Shown here in pieces: positions 12,761-24,511 of a stretch of 64,000 nt of DNA. Position 1 is the first letter of the stretch. Each line of letters begins with the position of its first letter. Under the pieces are notes generated by a model. It was not told the origin of the DNA. It made no database searches and saw only the letters and a list, made by a program, of their open reading frames with translations. A program made the position numbers and the translations under genes. This DNA comes from Sordariomycetes sp. S80-01Y (Eukaryota; Ascomycota; Sordariomycetes): NCBI GenBank assembly GCA_037042185.1, contig JAXQJY010000029.1, forward strand, positions 2,046,001 to 2,110,000. The letters are read 5' to 3'.

Positions 12761-13305
12761 ATGGGCAAACTCATCAAGAACCATTGGGCTCGGCTCATCA
12801 TCTTGACAGCGGCAGCTTGTAAGTTGGGTCTCGCCCTTTTCTCAGGCACTATGCTAACTTGGACTCAGACCAGATTGCTGCTGCCATCGAAGGCTTCTTC
12901 TGGCCGAAGATCTTTTGGGATTTCCTCACCAAGACGCTCGACGGGGCCGTGAAGCCCATACCGGTCCTGCAGATCATAAATCTGGTGTTTGGCATCGGCA
13001 TGTTCGCGCTCGAGTGGCCGCTGGGGTTCCTCGCCGGGTCGACCATCCACCGCTCGCTGGAGATCCGTCTCGCCATCCTGCCACTGGTTGCTCTCGCTGC
13101 GATCCTCATGTACCAGAGCACCAACCCGGCCATCTACTACATGATTGGGATGGTGGTGTATTTCGTCGCTTACAGCGAAGGCGAGGTGAGCCCCCAAACC
13201 CAGCCCATCTCTTATAACCAAGGCACTGACAATGACTAGATAATTTGTGCCAGCCCATGGACGTTGCCACAGCGCGGCCGTGGAGGATCCGGCGTCCGAG
13301 CATGA
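12761..13305 (+). CDS. Small four-helix membrane protein (DUF7727-type)
   Basis: Uncharacterised fungal integral membrane protein of 146 aa. Exons 12761-12818, 12869-13185, 13240-13305. The first intron (GTAAGT, branch GCTAAC, CAG) rebuilds TAAAYQIAAAIEGFFWP; the second (54 nt, GTGAGC...TAG) removes an in-frame stop and gives the end IICASPWTLPQRGRGG. The N-terminal signature MGKLIKNHWARLIIL is the hallmark by which I recognise the family. About four hydrophobic spans: about 10-27, 51-69 (PVLQIINLVFGIGMFAL), 88-108 and 110-125. Without the second splice the ORF would end 17 residues past GEGE-like SEGE in a non-conserved tail, so splicing is preferred. Function unknown; the family name is from memory. 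Confidence 0.82.
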
Positions 13306-14464
13306 GACACTCTGCTCGCCACGGCACCCCAGCTCAACTGTACCCCCTTTTCTTGTCATATGTAGCATTCAGCACTGGCGTTCAAGATGATTACTCGGCC
13401 ACACACACACACACACACACACACATCGCATCATAGCATCGCGGCACCACGGCATGTCAACCCCTGGGATAGGGGGGCTGGGAGGACTCGACGATTCATT
13501 CGGAGCACGCTCCAGTATTCACAGCAGGCCTGCGCATCTGTCCCTACACGGGGGCGCAGCACGGGGACTGAAAGGTAATACCTTCAGGATAGATATAAAC
13601 AAAAAGACATGTTATAAGACCTCTGATTGAGCCGAAGTTTACTATGTGAGACAAGTAGCCCATCAGGTGAGACGACCAGGCGGTCGGGGCTGGCGCAGGG
13701 GGTCGTTCCGGGGCCGGCGCTTACAGGGGTTGAGACGTAGGCCTGAGACGGAGAGGGCTGGGCAAGGCCGGGAACAATACGGACCCCAACCAACGATTCG
13801 AAGGTGCAAGCGGCTAGAGACGACCGCCCAACATCTGTTCTTGGAAGTTAATGGAGATAGGGGTCCGTTATGCTATGTTGTGCTATGCCAGGTAAGCAAG
13901 CAGGTGGCTGTGCCCTCCACCCCCTTGGTGTGAAGCCCAGTGAGTGACCACGGCCGACCCAATGCTGAACAATGCTGCGCAAGCCTCGCGGTTTGACAAT
14001 TGGCAAGCCTAAGTCGTGCGCTTCGCTGAAGCAATCGCGGTTCTGATCAGGTGTGGGGCAGCTAGAAAGCTAGAGAGTCACGTCGACTGAAGTCAGGTAT
14101 CGCCATTTTTTTACGTTGACGTCACCTCGAGGGCTTCCAACCCCCACCACTAGGAACATTGCGATCATGGCAGCACGGAATAGCAATCCTTGAGCTTGAA
14201 AGCATTTGTGGACGCAGGTCAATTCTGCTCAGTTTGAGAGAGCATCTAGTTCCAGGCTGGCAAGACTATCACGTCCACCACCTAACTACCCGTTCCCCCG
14301 CCCGTATGACGTAGGTGCATTTCGTGGCCTCATCGCCAGTCCAGTCGTCATCGTGAATGCATGCTGTCCCTCGAAAGGGAAGAAAAAGGAGGTGGTACAG
14401 GGCATCTCGTCTGTTGCGAGCACGCCTTGCCGGTCTGGCAGCCGTCGATCCCAGTCGCGAGAGC
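13306..14464. other. Convergent intergenic region
   Basis: Between the 3' ends of the small membrane protein gene (+) and the Rtc3-like gene (-). Holds the CA microsatellite, an AT-rich stretch near 13580-13620 that may include 3'-end signals, and one palindromic TGACGTCA at 14117-14124 that is not in an obvious promoter. No gene supported. Confidence 0.5.
13400..13425. repeat. (CA)13 microsatellite
   Basis: Thirteen CA units about 100 bp past the stop codon of the small membrane protein gene, probably in its 3' UTR. Length makes it likely polymorphic. Confidence 0.95.
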
Positions 14465-14963
14465 TTATTTGACCCTCATGGAAGACATGGATTCGTTGGT
14501 GGCGCCCTGGCGTCCGCCCATCTGATTGCTGCGTTAGCCAGTCGCTTCCAGGGCGATTGGTGGGAGTGAAGGGAAGGAGAAGCTTACCTCGACGGTCTGC
14601 GCGGTGCCCTCGGTCAGGATCTTCTTGATGACCTCATCCTCATCCTCGGTGTCGAACTCGGAGGAGAGGATAGCCTTGGAAGCAGCGTCCAGGTGACCCT
14701 GCTTTCCTTGCCTGTCACTCGCTGTCAGCCATGATTCTTGTTCCCACCAAATCATAGGCAAAGCCACAGGAGCCAGGCTGAGGTAGGCGGAAGACTTACT
14801 TGTGGGTGACGAAGACGCGGAACGTCGAGACGAATTGCGCAAGCGGCACGCTCTTGTCCTGCAGCCAGTTCTTGTAGGCAGCCTCGTCGTCGACGAAGAC
14901 AATGAAGTCGTCGTTGGCGCCCTTGTAGTGGAGCTTGCACTGGGATCCCTCGCCGCGTGTCAT
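14465..14963 (-). CDS. Rtc3-like SBDS N-terminal domain protein
   Basis: Small protein with the fold of the SBDS/Sdo1 N-terminal domain, like yeast Rtc3 (Yhr087w), a stress-induced protein linked to RNA metabolism. Exons on the minus strand: 14963-14800, 14711-14588, 14521-14465; 114 aa. Start MTRGEGSQCKLHYKG; the first splice rebuilds VFVTHKQGKQGHLDAASKAIL; the domain continues LSSEFDTEDEDEVIKKILTEG. The last intron (GTAAGC, branch GCTAAC, acceptor CAG) adds a short tail MGGRQGATNESMSSMRVK. If this intron were not removed the protein would end in a different Pro/Ser tail, so the last exon is slightly less certain. Length matches the family (about 110 aa). Its upstream region carries STRE- and CRE-like motifs. 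Confidence 0.88.
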
Positions 14964-15802
14964 GTTGGCTTGTGGTGTCGTGTGACTGGGTGTTTTCTTA
15001 TGTTCTGGTTCCGTGGGGGGGGAGTATAAAGGGTGTTTCAGGGTCGTGAGAGTCGTCGTAGGTCCTCGTCGTCGGGTCAAGATGTTGGAATGATGAGGAG
15101 AGGAGAAGGAAGACTGAAGGAACGGGAGCGAAGGGCTATTATATGGAAAGCTCCAGCAAGCTTGGAGCTGAGGGGCTGAGGGGCACGGCGGGGGAGCTTC
15201 CAAGCACTGGCAGCGCAAGCACGCGTGCACTTACGTCATACGTCATAGTTGGCGATCAGACACCATTGGCATTCGCTGTTGACATTGGCTCTTCTCCACA
15301 ATCCACCGCTGGATGCTCCCTGTTGGCAGCTGGCAAACCTGATGACGGCGGCTCAATTAACTCATGCCTACACTACTAAATTAGCTTGTCGCAGCATTCG
15401 GTTCCTGCATCCCTGATCGCCCGTTGTCGTTGTCGTGAGGCTGAGGCGTAGGGTTATGGGTGCTGCCGCCCCTCCATCGTCATCGCCGGACCAGGTGCCC
15501 CGTCCCGCCCTATCCTTTTTGGGCATCACCATGTTAGTATGGAGCCCAAGGCCAATGCGTCACTTCGACTCACATGTCCCGATGCAGTGGCTGTCTTGGG
15601 AGTTGAAGATGGCCATACTCTTGGATTGCTACGCGTAGTACTTAGGCACCGACTGCTTTTCGTGACAGTATCATGGCCCTCCTGGGTTGCTTGCCAAACC
15701 CTTCTGGACATATCCTACACCGAGCTCATTCCTTACGACTGGGCATATGACGATGCATTTTCCCAACCGTGTCTCCTTGTCAATACTAAACAAACAGTAT
15801 AC
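14964..15802. other. Spacer: Rtc3-like promoter and RhoGEF 3' region
   Basis: Tandem minus-strand arrangement: upstream region of the Rtc3-like gene (nearest part) and downstream region of the RhoGEF. Contains the STRE/CRE cluster and an AT-rich ATTATATGG near 15139. No additional gene supported. Confidence 0.5.
15171..15245. promoter_or_regulatory. Stress-type motif cluster upstream of the Rtc3-like gene
   Basis: Two AGGGG (STRE) cores at 15171-15175 and 15179-15183, and two overlapping ATF/CREB-type cores, TTACGTCA at 15231-15238 and TACGTCA at 15239-15245, lie 210-280 bp upstream of the minus-strand start at 14963. STRE is the Msn2/4-type stress site and TACGTCA-like sites are bound by bZIP Atf1/Sko1-type factors. 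Yeast RTC3 is stress-induced, which fits, but binding here is inferred from motif match only. Confidence 0.45.
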
Positions 15803-18800
15803 TTAGCGGAAGAAGTTCCGGAACCCATTCGCCTTATCTACACCCTTGGACCTGCCGACCTTCTGCCAGCGACTGGTCGGTTTGACATCCACGCTCTTGT
15901 ACATGTTTTCCTTCTCTATTGGGGATGGCGGCGCTTTGACCGACACGCTTGACGGCACTAAACAGATGCTGTTTGTCGATGTTTTGCGCAGCGCCCGCAT
16001 CGTCTTAGGGTGGAGCTTCTCCAGGTCGGCCTCAGGCTTGACCAGGCGTATTGTGTCTGCCTGGCTCTGTCGGGACTTGGTAGGAAGCTCAGCCGGAGAT
16101 GTCACGGCTCCTTGCACCCTTGGGCGTTTGGCTTTGATTGTTGCATCAACATCAGCATCGACCGTCCCTGGTGCTCGAGGCAAAGGCTCCTTCGAGGTGA
16201 TGCAATCCTCTCCGTGACGTGGCACCGCTATCTGGGCAGACTCCGCCAGCTCGTCCTCGCAAGGCATGGCGCCTCGGCGACTCACGCTGCCTGTTCTCTT
16301 GTGGAAGGGCCCTGTCAGGCTTGCTATACTGATTTTTCGCATCACCGACGATGCGCGAACAAGGTGCTCGTTCCTCGGCCGGTTCGTGATCCCCGGAAAG
16401 GGCAGGATCTCGCGACTCCACACATCAGACAATAAAAGCTCCAGGCGAGCCCGCTCCGCCCGAGCAGGCGCCAGCACAGGTATGCGCGTGTTGGTCGTCA
16501 ACAGTGATTGGGACCGGTTGATTGCCAGCGTCGAGGAGGAGTTGCCCAGGCGGTCTCTAACCGCACTGGTATTCTTCACAACGACTTGGCACATCGGTGT
16601 TTTTGGCGTGACGGTGATCGCTCGATGAATGGACACGCGCCTGGCTATGGTTCCTTTCTTCCCGTAGATGGTGCCGAGGCTCTTCATGTTTAGGTCCTGG
16701 GAGCTGAACAGACTGGATTCTGAAGACTCTACCCCGTCCCTTGTTTTGCGCTTGAGGCGAGCACACCATTCGTCGGCTTCTGTTGAGGAACATGCCGTCA
16801 GGATGATTTCGTACAGCTCGTAGTCGCATTCGAATATGATCTTCCAAGAAAAGGGTGCTGTGTGGCATTGCAACCCTTGCCGTGTTAGCGAAAGGTCCTT
16901 GAGAGGAAAAGCATTAGAGGAACTGACCACGACCGTTTTCGACCTCTTCAATCTTGGCTCTATCAAGGTTGATGCAAACCATAATAGTGTAGATCGGCTC
17001 AACTCTGCCGGCCGAAGCAAGGCAAAGAATGTTCTGATACAGCAACGCAACCATGTACTGGCCCTCTACCCCTGATTTGGTTTGCCAGTAGGTGTATATA
17101 GCTCCGCATAGTTGGATGCGTCCGAATGCACGAATCTGATTTCTTGTGACGGCATCCAGTTTCTGCGGCTGTTAGTCGGCGGTACAAATGTGAGCTCTAA
17201 ACAACGCACTCTCTGTGGAAAAACAAGTCGATCTTGCAGGAGCCATGTCTTCTCCAGTGTAGCCCTGACCTGAGGGTCGTCTGTCGCCCGATTGATCTCT
17301 GCAGTAGCTTCTCGCAGCCTCGCCAGGGTGCTTTCCACCTCCATGTGAGAATAAGGACAGTCTACGACTGTGGTATGCTTGAGGAGTTCGGAAAAAAGCA
17401 GCGGATACCTGCAGATCCTTTGGATAGGCTTGTCTAATCAGCGCAAAAGTAAGTAGATTTGTTCAAGGCAACATACCTTCATTAGAAGATCGGGCAAGGT
17501 CAAAGACTTCTTGAGCTCGTCGTCACCCATGTGTGAGGACCCAATCGTACAGGCCAGTGCCTCGAGGCCCCTTTGATATGACTCCCATTTGGGAATGCTG
17601 GCGTGAGCCGACGCAATGTCTGATGTCATCAAATCATATTTTGCTCCATATTCCTTATATATGAAGAACTTGTTCATCTGGACGATGTGAGCTATTGCAA
17701 TCAACAGTTGGGTTCAGGGATCCAGGGCCACGCACCCGTTTGCTAAATATACGCGCAACGTCTGCAGCAGTTTGCGGATCAGCTAGCAGACCGCGCGGCT
17801 GCTCGAATGCGATGGAACGTTCTTCGTTCTCGGGCACGGCATCGAGGCTTCTCCAGCGGCGATGGCTGTGAATCTTGGCGTGTAGATGGCTGCTTGAAGG
17901 CACTATGAGTGGTTGCGAATCGCCTTGTGTGTATTCGGAATCAGACACGACACGATGAAGCTCGCTAAGAATCTCCTCATGAAGTTCAACGATCTCGGTC
18001 AGATTTCGGTTGATTGAGGATCGCAGTCCTATGGCCTGACTTGGCAGAGACGCGAGGATGGTCACGTAGACCTGATGGCTGTCAGTCAGCTAGCTTCCAT
18101 GTGCATTATTGGCATGCCTACATTGATTAGAAATCGAATATCTCCAATATAGCCTTCTTCGGTGCTAATGATTTCTTCCAAGATACGGCGGCGCTGAATG
18201 GCACGTTCGGCAGCCGCTAGGTCGATCTTGTTTGGACGGTCCAGGCAAGCACTATCCTCGGACATCCTTGTAGCAGACATGGAAGCCCTACTACTGCGGT
18301 CTGTCCGGGAGGTGCGAGACCGAGCGCTGTTCCGCCTGGATCTAGCCATACTACTGACGCTGGCGAGACTGACACTAGCACTCCGAACCGCCGCGACGAA
18401 TCCGTAAGATGATTCAGAAGTCGATGGGCGATGCTGTCGGTGGGTGAGAGCAGCATAATTGAGGTCGCTCGGCTCAAAAAGATGCGACGGCAGCTGGCGA
18501 CGTCTTAGAACAGATGGTCGCAAACCTGCTCGCCGGTGGAGAGACTTCATCCATCTTTTGAAAGGTCGCTTCGTATCTGGGGAGATGTTATGGCCAAGAA
18601 GATCCGGTACCGGCGAGATGCCTGGCACCTCTTCTGGGGCTTCTGAAGATACGGAGTCTCGAAGGTCGGGAGTTTTCGAAGCCTTGAGTATCCCTAGGGT
18701 GCCAAAGCTATCCAGTGTACTCAGAGCCCCAATGCCGTCGATGCGAATGGCGTCAAGTTCGGCAGCAAGGTCGAAACGACCCACGGATTCGTTTTCGTGT

Positions 18801-18931
18801 TCATCTGTTGGCTCGGCGCCGGTATGGGTCGGCCGCGGACAACTGGGGCGAGCGATCCAGCTGGGATCTCGAGAGGCGTGGATAAGACTAGTGTGGGAGT
18901 GGGCGAGCGATGCTGCTTCGACAAGAGCCAT
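15803..18931 (-). CDS. Rho guanine nucleotide exchange factor (DH-PH)
   Basis: Dbl-family GEF expected to load GTP on a Rho/Cdc42-type GTPase at the cortex. Six exons (minus): 18931-18122, 18071-17736, 17677-17477, 17428-17210, 17162-16928, 16875-15803; 957 aa, all junctions in phase. The N-terminal 240 residues are Ser/Arg-rich and disordered. The DH domain begins RAIQRRRILEEIISTEEGYIGDI (about 242-264), continues through FIYKEYGAKYDL (about 387) and the diagnostic PIQRICRYPLLFSELLK (about 450-466). A PH-like domain follows (about 525-640: AIYTYWQ...QYMVALLYQNILCLA...WKIIFECDYELYEIILTA...EADEWCARL). The last 300 residues are basic and disordered. A DH insert rich in Ser/His (about 315-365) is unusual. 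No CNH, BAR or CH domain is seen, so it is not Rom2-like; target GTPase unknown. Start: ATG 18931; the frame is open further upstream but has no better ATG. Confidence 0.87.
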
Positions 18932-21330
18932 TCTGAAGGAGATGAATTGCAACGAACAAAACAAGAGTTCCAAGAAGGGAAATCCAATGCCACGTTCGTC
19001 CCAAGAAACCAAGAAGTGCCCAAAAAAAGGAGGTCAACTGTATCTCAGCAGCACATGATGTCCTTGTGCAGGTGCTGGAGGATCAAGGTTCCAACCACTC
19101 CAATTGTAGCGGCAATGATCAGATCGGATGGAGAGAGACTTAGTTTTGTGGTGCTGGTTTCCCCCGCAGTCCCTTCTGCAATGTTGAGATGCCGTGAAAA
19201 GGCCAGGAGCTTCCGTCGCTCTCTCCTATCGCAAAGATAGAGTAGATAGAAGGAAGGGTGCCCCACTGCCAGTTCCTCAGGCTCAGGCTCAGGCTCGGGC
19301 TATACGTAAGGTAGATACCTATTTAGTAACAGGAGTAGTATCAGTACTACTAAGAGAGACAACTAGACTCTCGTAGTGATGAAGTGCCGAGGACCATTAG
19401 GGTATAGTAAGGTAGTATCTACATGTAAGTCGAGGACGGTTGCGAGAACCATGGACGCTCTTCCAACTGTCGCGGGGACTGGCCTTCTTGAAAGAACCGA
19501 CGTGAGAGCGATCCGTTCCACGGATGGCCATGAACCGACTTGACTTCGCACCAGGCGGTGGTCCTCGGACTGAGCGTGCCCGGTTTCGAGCATCTCTTAC
19601 CGCTGTTCCCGTGGCCATCGAGGCCGGGAGTCAACAGTCGCACAATGTGTGGCGCATAGCACAACCCCGAGAGATCGACGAAACCACTGGTGATTACAAG
19701 GTACGGCTTAAGCAAATGTCCCCTTTCCTGGAAGACTCGACCCGGCGTTGCTTGTGCTCTTGTGCTCTTGTGAAGGTTCGCACTAGCAGCGGATCCAGGA
19801 TCGGATGTGGTAAACGACGTTAACAACGACCACTACGAGCTAGTCATTGTCATCAACGAGAACCCGCTTGGGATGCGCTCGGATTGAACCGCCTCTTCCC
19901 CGTGCTGTCACTTGACTGAACTTGGAAGTCCCTCTGATTACTCTACTCAAGCGACCCAGGCAACAGGGCCGGGTCCTAGCAGGTCAGCCCGCGTTGTGGC
20001 TTGCATGCGAGACCTTGGGAGACTGCCCGATTATCGTCACGGTCACTTCACTGTGCATAACCTTCCACGCAGTGGCTGCATCGTCTCAATGATGGTCACG
20101 CGGCCGAAGTCGCCCGGAATGGCCGGACCAGAGCTTGGGCTGAGTAGATATGGACATCGCTGTGCCAGCCATTGTGGCAATCCGATGTGAGGTCGCTGCC
20201 CAGCCTGAGCTTCCAAGGCCGGCAAACAGCAAGCAAGCCCGACAACTGAACCCTAAGACGTACTGGTGTGCTCTGATGCTGCTCCTTGTCCTGAAGCCAA
20301 GATATCGCCCAAGGCAGGCAGGCAGATGTCCCGAGGAGGGCGCTTCTTCTTGTCCAGCCGGGACACGTCAGGGTCTCCATTCTTACGAAGCCGGTGGGAT
20401 TCCGACCCGACGCAGACCAATTGAGGCCCTTCGAGATGTCGAGCTGCACGTCATGAGCTCCAGCAGCGGAAGTGTCGCTGCCGAGCGGTGATGTCCGGGG
20501 ACTGGATCACAGTACCTACGAAGTACGATACGCGTGTTCATGTGGGACTGCTCGTGCTTTTATTTGGGCGGGAGAGGCTGGGAGGCTGCTGGAGAAGGAG
20601 CGACGACCCGTCATGGTTGTCCAAACAGGGCAAAAGTGCGCTCAGGGGTACCCCTCATTGGATGTCCGCGTGAACCGGATTAAAACAGGTCGGACACCGA
20701 CTCGCATCGGCCTGGAAGCCCTCTGGTTGACTTTTTGTCGCCTCCGTGATGGGTCGCCCCGCGCTAGGCTCGGAAGGGCAAGGCTCAGGTCCCGGTCGCA
20801 AGGCGGCGCGCAGAAAAGATCTGGATCCCCGAACGCCGAGTGGTTGGATTCGGTCTGCTGCAAAGAACACGTTGAACTTTCTGCTGGAAACTGGAACATT
20901 TGTCCGCCAGCATCCAGGGTTGATGAGTGTTGTACGCAGTAGTGCTCCGTAGTACCTACAGTGACTCCATAGAGCAGCTCGGAACGAGTCGAGACCCTCC
21001 AGTCCCTTGTCGTCAGCCTGGCTTCACGGCATTCTTTTCTTCTCTTGGCTTCTCCACGTGGGGAATCGCATTCCGCCCTGACAAATCTCCAACGTCTCGC
21101 CTCGCCATGTCTACCCGCTGAGCGGCCCTCCAACCTCACCTCTAGACTTTCTTTCCCCCCAACTTCCGATACACCTGCGACATAACACCTACGTATTGCG
21201 GTGACATCGACTGACGACCGACCGATCGACTGAGCGCAACTCGCTCCAAGGATTCGTTTTCGTCGTAACTCCGAGTCCAGCGCGTCGCATCGGATCGCTT
21301 CGAAGCGCATCCGTGTCCTGTTCGCCCGCC
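18932..21330. other. Divergent intergenic region
   Basis: 2.4 kb between the RhoGEF start (-) and the Ca2+-ATPase start (+). Contains CAGGCT-type short tandem repeats near 19277-19300, a small inverted repeat at 19334-19351, and many overlapping GC-rich ORFs (largest 222 aa) with no family features. It should hold both promoters; the last 300 bp read like the ATPase leader. No gene supported. Confidence 0.5.
19277..19300. repeat. CAGGCT short tandem repeat
   Basis: About four imperfect copies of the hexamer CAGGCT/CGGGCT in the spacer upstream of the RhoGEF. Confidence 0.8.
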
Positions 21331-24300
21331 ATGGAGGCCGCCTTTGCCCACCCTATCAAGCAGGTCCTCGCCAACTTCAATGTTGACGCAGGCGCCGGCT
21401 TGACGGCCACACAGGTCGTCGAGGCAAGGAAGAAGCATGGCAGCAATTGTTCGTCTCCCGGTGCCCCTCTTCTCTCTACCATCCGTCGCTAACTCGTTGC
21501 GCAGCCATCCCCGAAGAGCCGCCCACCCCGGTCTGGGAGCTCATCCTCGAGCAGTTCAAGGATCAGCTCGTCATTATCCTCCTCGGTTCCGCTGTCGTTT
21601 CCTTCGTGCTCGCCCTTTTCGAGGAAGAGGGCGGCTGGAGTGCCTTCGTCGACCCAGCAGTGGTACGTAAGCCCAGTGCCCACTGACTCGGCTGCCCCAC
21701 CGAGACAAGGCCCGTCCGCGCATCGTCTAACACGATACTAGATCCTTACGATTCTCATTCTCAATGCCGTTGTTGGTGTCTCCCAAGAGAGCAGTGCCGA
21801 GAAGGCCATCGCCGCCCTCCAAGAATACTCCGCCAACGAAGCCAACGTCGTCCGGAACGGCGGCCATGTGTCCCGCGTCAAGGCCGATGATATTGTCCCA
21901 GGAGATATTGTATCCGTTGCCGTTGGTGATCGTGTCCCCGCCGATTGCCGCTTAATATCTATCGAGAGCAACAGCTTTGCGGTGGATCAGGCTGTTCTTA
22001 CCGGTGAAAGTGAGAGCGTCCGCAAGGATGATGCTGCCGTGGTCAAGGATGACAAGGCCGTCCTCCAGGACCAGGTCAACATGCTCTTCTCTGGTACTAC
22101 CGTCGTTACGGGAAAGGCCAAGGCTGTCGTTGTTCTGACCGGTTCCAACACGGCCATTGGTGACATCCACGAGAGCATCACAGCCCAGATCTCCGAACCG
22201 ACCCCTCTGAAGCAGAAGCTCAACGACTTCGGTGACAAGCTTGCCAAGGTCATTACTGTCATTTGTATCCTCGTCTGGCTCATCAACATTCCCAACTTCA
22301 ACGACCCGAGCCACGGCTCGTGGGCTAAGGGCGCCATCTACTACCTCAAGATCGCTGTTTCCCTGGGTGTGGCCGCTATCCCCGAGGGTCTGGCAGTTGT
22401 CATCACCACTTGTCTTGCTCTCGGCACCCGCAAGATGGCGGCCAAGAACGCTGTTGTTCGCAGCTTGCCCTCTGTCGAGACCCTCGGAAGCTGCAGCGTG
22501 ATTTGCTCCGACAAGACTGGCACCCTTACCACCAACCAGATGAGTGTCAACAAGATGGTTCATCTCAACGAGAAGGGCAGCGGTCTCGTGGAACTCGACG
22601 TTGAGGGCACAACTTTCGCACCCAAGGGAACCATCAGCTTGAACGGAAAGCCTGTTGAGAACCTAACCAAGAGCTCCTCTACGATTCGCCAGATGACTGA
22701 GGTCTCTGCGCTGTGCAACGATGCCCGCCTGGCGTACGACTCGCGGAGCGGTGTTTTCTCCAACATTGGCGAGGCAACTGAGGGTGCCCTCCGCACTCTT
22801 GTTGAGAAGATCGGTCCCTGTGCCCCTGGTTCCACCCATCCTGGAGATTGCGTCCACTACGCCAGCAGTACCTACGAGAAGAGCCTTCCCCGCCTTTCGA
22901 CTTTTGAGTTCTCTCGTGACCGCAAGAGCATGTCTGTTCTTGTCGGAAACAACGAGCAGCAAAAGCTCCTCGTCAAGGGCGCTCCTGAATCCATCATCGA
23001 CCGATGCTCCACGGCGCTCCTTGGCGCCGACGGCAAGCAGGTTCCCTTGGACGGCAAGCTTATGAATTTGTTGATGAAGGAAGTTGTCGAGTACGGCAAC
23101 CGAGGTCTGCGTGTCATCGCCTTGGCCAGTGTCAACGACATCTCTGGAAACCCCCTTGTCAAGAAGGCCGAGACCACTGCCCAATACGCTCAGCTTGAGC
23201 AGAACATGACTTTCCTTGGGCTCGTCGGCATGCTTGACCCTCCTCGTGCGGAAGTCCCTGGATCTATTCGTCAGTGCAAGGAAGCCGGCATTCGTGTAAT
23301 TGTCATCACTGGCGATAACCGCAACACTGCTGAGAGCATCTGCCGACAGATCGGAGTGTTCGGTCAGCACGAGGATCTTACTGGCAAGAGCTACACCGGG
23401 CGTGAGTTCGACAACTTGAGCCCCAGCGAGCAGCTTGAGGCTGCCAAGCGAGCCTCCCTGTTCTCCCGTGTTGAGCCTGGCCACAAGTCCCGTCTCGTCG
23501 ACCTGCTCCAGTCCCTCGGTGAGGTCGTTGCCATGACAGGCGACGGCGTCAATGATGCGCCCGCTCTGAAGAAGGCCGATATTGGTGTTGCGATGGGCTC
23601 TGGTACCGATGTGTCCAAGTTGGCGGCCGATATGGTTCTTGCCGACAGCAACTTCGCCACAATTGAGGTCGCTATCGAGGAGGGTCGTTCCATCTACAAC
23701 AACACCCAGCAGTTCATCCGCTACCTTATCTCGTCCAACATTGGCGAGGTTGTGTCTATCTTCCTTACCGCTGCTCTTGGCATGCCCGAGGCGCTCGTCC
23801 CCGTCCAGCTCCTCTGGGTCAACCTGGTTACCGACGGTCTTCCTGCCACTGCCCTGTCCTTCAACCCTCCGGACCACGACATCATGAAGCGTCAGCCCCG
23901 CAAGCGTGATGAGGTCCTCATCGGCGGTTGGCTGTTCCTGCGCTACCTCATCATTGGCACATACGTCGGTCTGGCCACAGTTGCTGGTTATGCCTGGTGG
24001 TTCATGTACAACCCCGAAGGTCCTCAGATCTCCTTCAAGCACCTCACTCGCTTCCACCACTGCTCCACCGACTTCCCTGAGATTGGCTGCGAGATGTTCT
24101 CCAACGACATGGCCAAGGCCGGCTCAACCGTTTCTCTGTCCATCCTGGTTGTCATTGAGATGTTCAACGCCATGAACGCCTTGTCCTCGAGCGAGTCTCT
24201 GCTCAGCTTGCCTCTGTGGAAAAACATGATGCTTGTGTACGCGATTGCCCTGTCAATGGCTTTGCACTTTGCCCTGCTCTACACTCCCGTCCTGCAAAGC

Positions 24301-24511
24301 TTGTTTAACATCCTGCCCATGAACGCCACCGAGTGGAAGGCAGTCGTTGTCATCAGTGCGCCCGTCATGTAAGTTCCGCTCTATCTCTCCTCCCGCCAGG
24401 CTCATACTAACGCCTCGCAGTCTTCTCGACGAGGTGCTCAAGTTCTTCGAGCGCCAATTCTTCATGCAGAAGACCACCCACATCGCCCCCAAGGCCAAGA
24501 AGGAGCAATAG
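21331..24511 (+). CDS. SERCA-type Ca2+-transporting P-type ATPase
   Basis: Type IIA pump that moves Ca2+ from cytosol into the ER/secretory lumen; like Neurospora nca-1. Exons 21331-21448, 21505-21662, 21742-24368, 24421-24511; 997 aa, the normal SERCA length. Start [13 protein letters not shown]. Signatures: [16 protein letters not shown] in the N-terminal/M1 region, TGES in the actuator domain ([12 protein letters not shown]), M4 [20 protein letters not shown], phosphorylation motif [13 protein letters not shown] (Asp about 349), KGAPE nucleotide-binding motif, [16 protein letters not shown] hinge, M5-M6 with [10 protein letters not shown] and [14 protein letters not shown]. The first donor is GTTCGT, non-consensus. 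The C-terminus ends KAKKEQ; a Lys-rich tail resembling an ER-retrieval signal (KKxx would be KKEQ) is notable. All catalytic residues intact. Confidence 0.97.

Noticed and set aside
14117-14124. Perfect CRE palindrome TGACGTCA
   Set aside because: It lies in a convergent spacer between two 3' ends, not in an identifiable promoter.
19334-19351. Inverted repeat AGTAGTA-TCAG-TACTACT
   Set aside because: Only 7-bp arms, AT-rich, in a spacer; expected by chance and too weak for a functional hairpin claim.
19860-19920. tRNA-like B-box (GGTTCAATCC) on the minus strand
   Set aside because: No A box at the right distance and no T-stem or acceptor-stem pairing.
20472-21310. Overlapping ORFs of 156 and 222 aa before the Ca2+-ATPase
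   Set aside because: They overlap each other on opposite strands, are Arg/Gly/Ser-rich and unlike any family; probably promoter and leader DNA.
22663-24060. 465-aa ORF antisense to the Ca2+-ATPase
   Set aside because: Mirror of a GC-rich, codon-biased exon; its composition follows from the sense codons and it has no family features.
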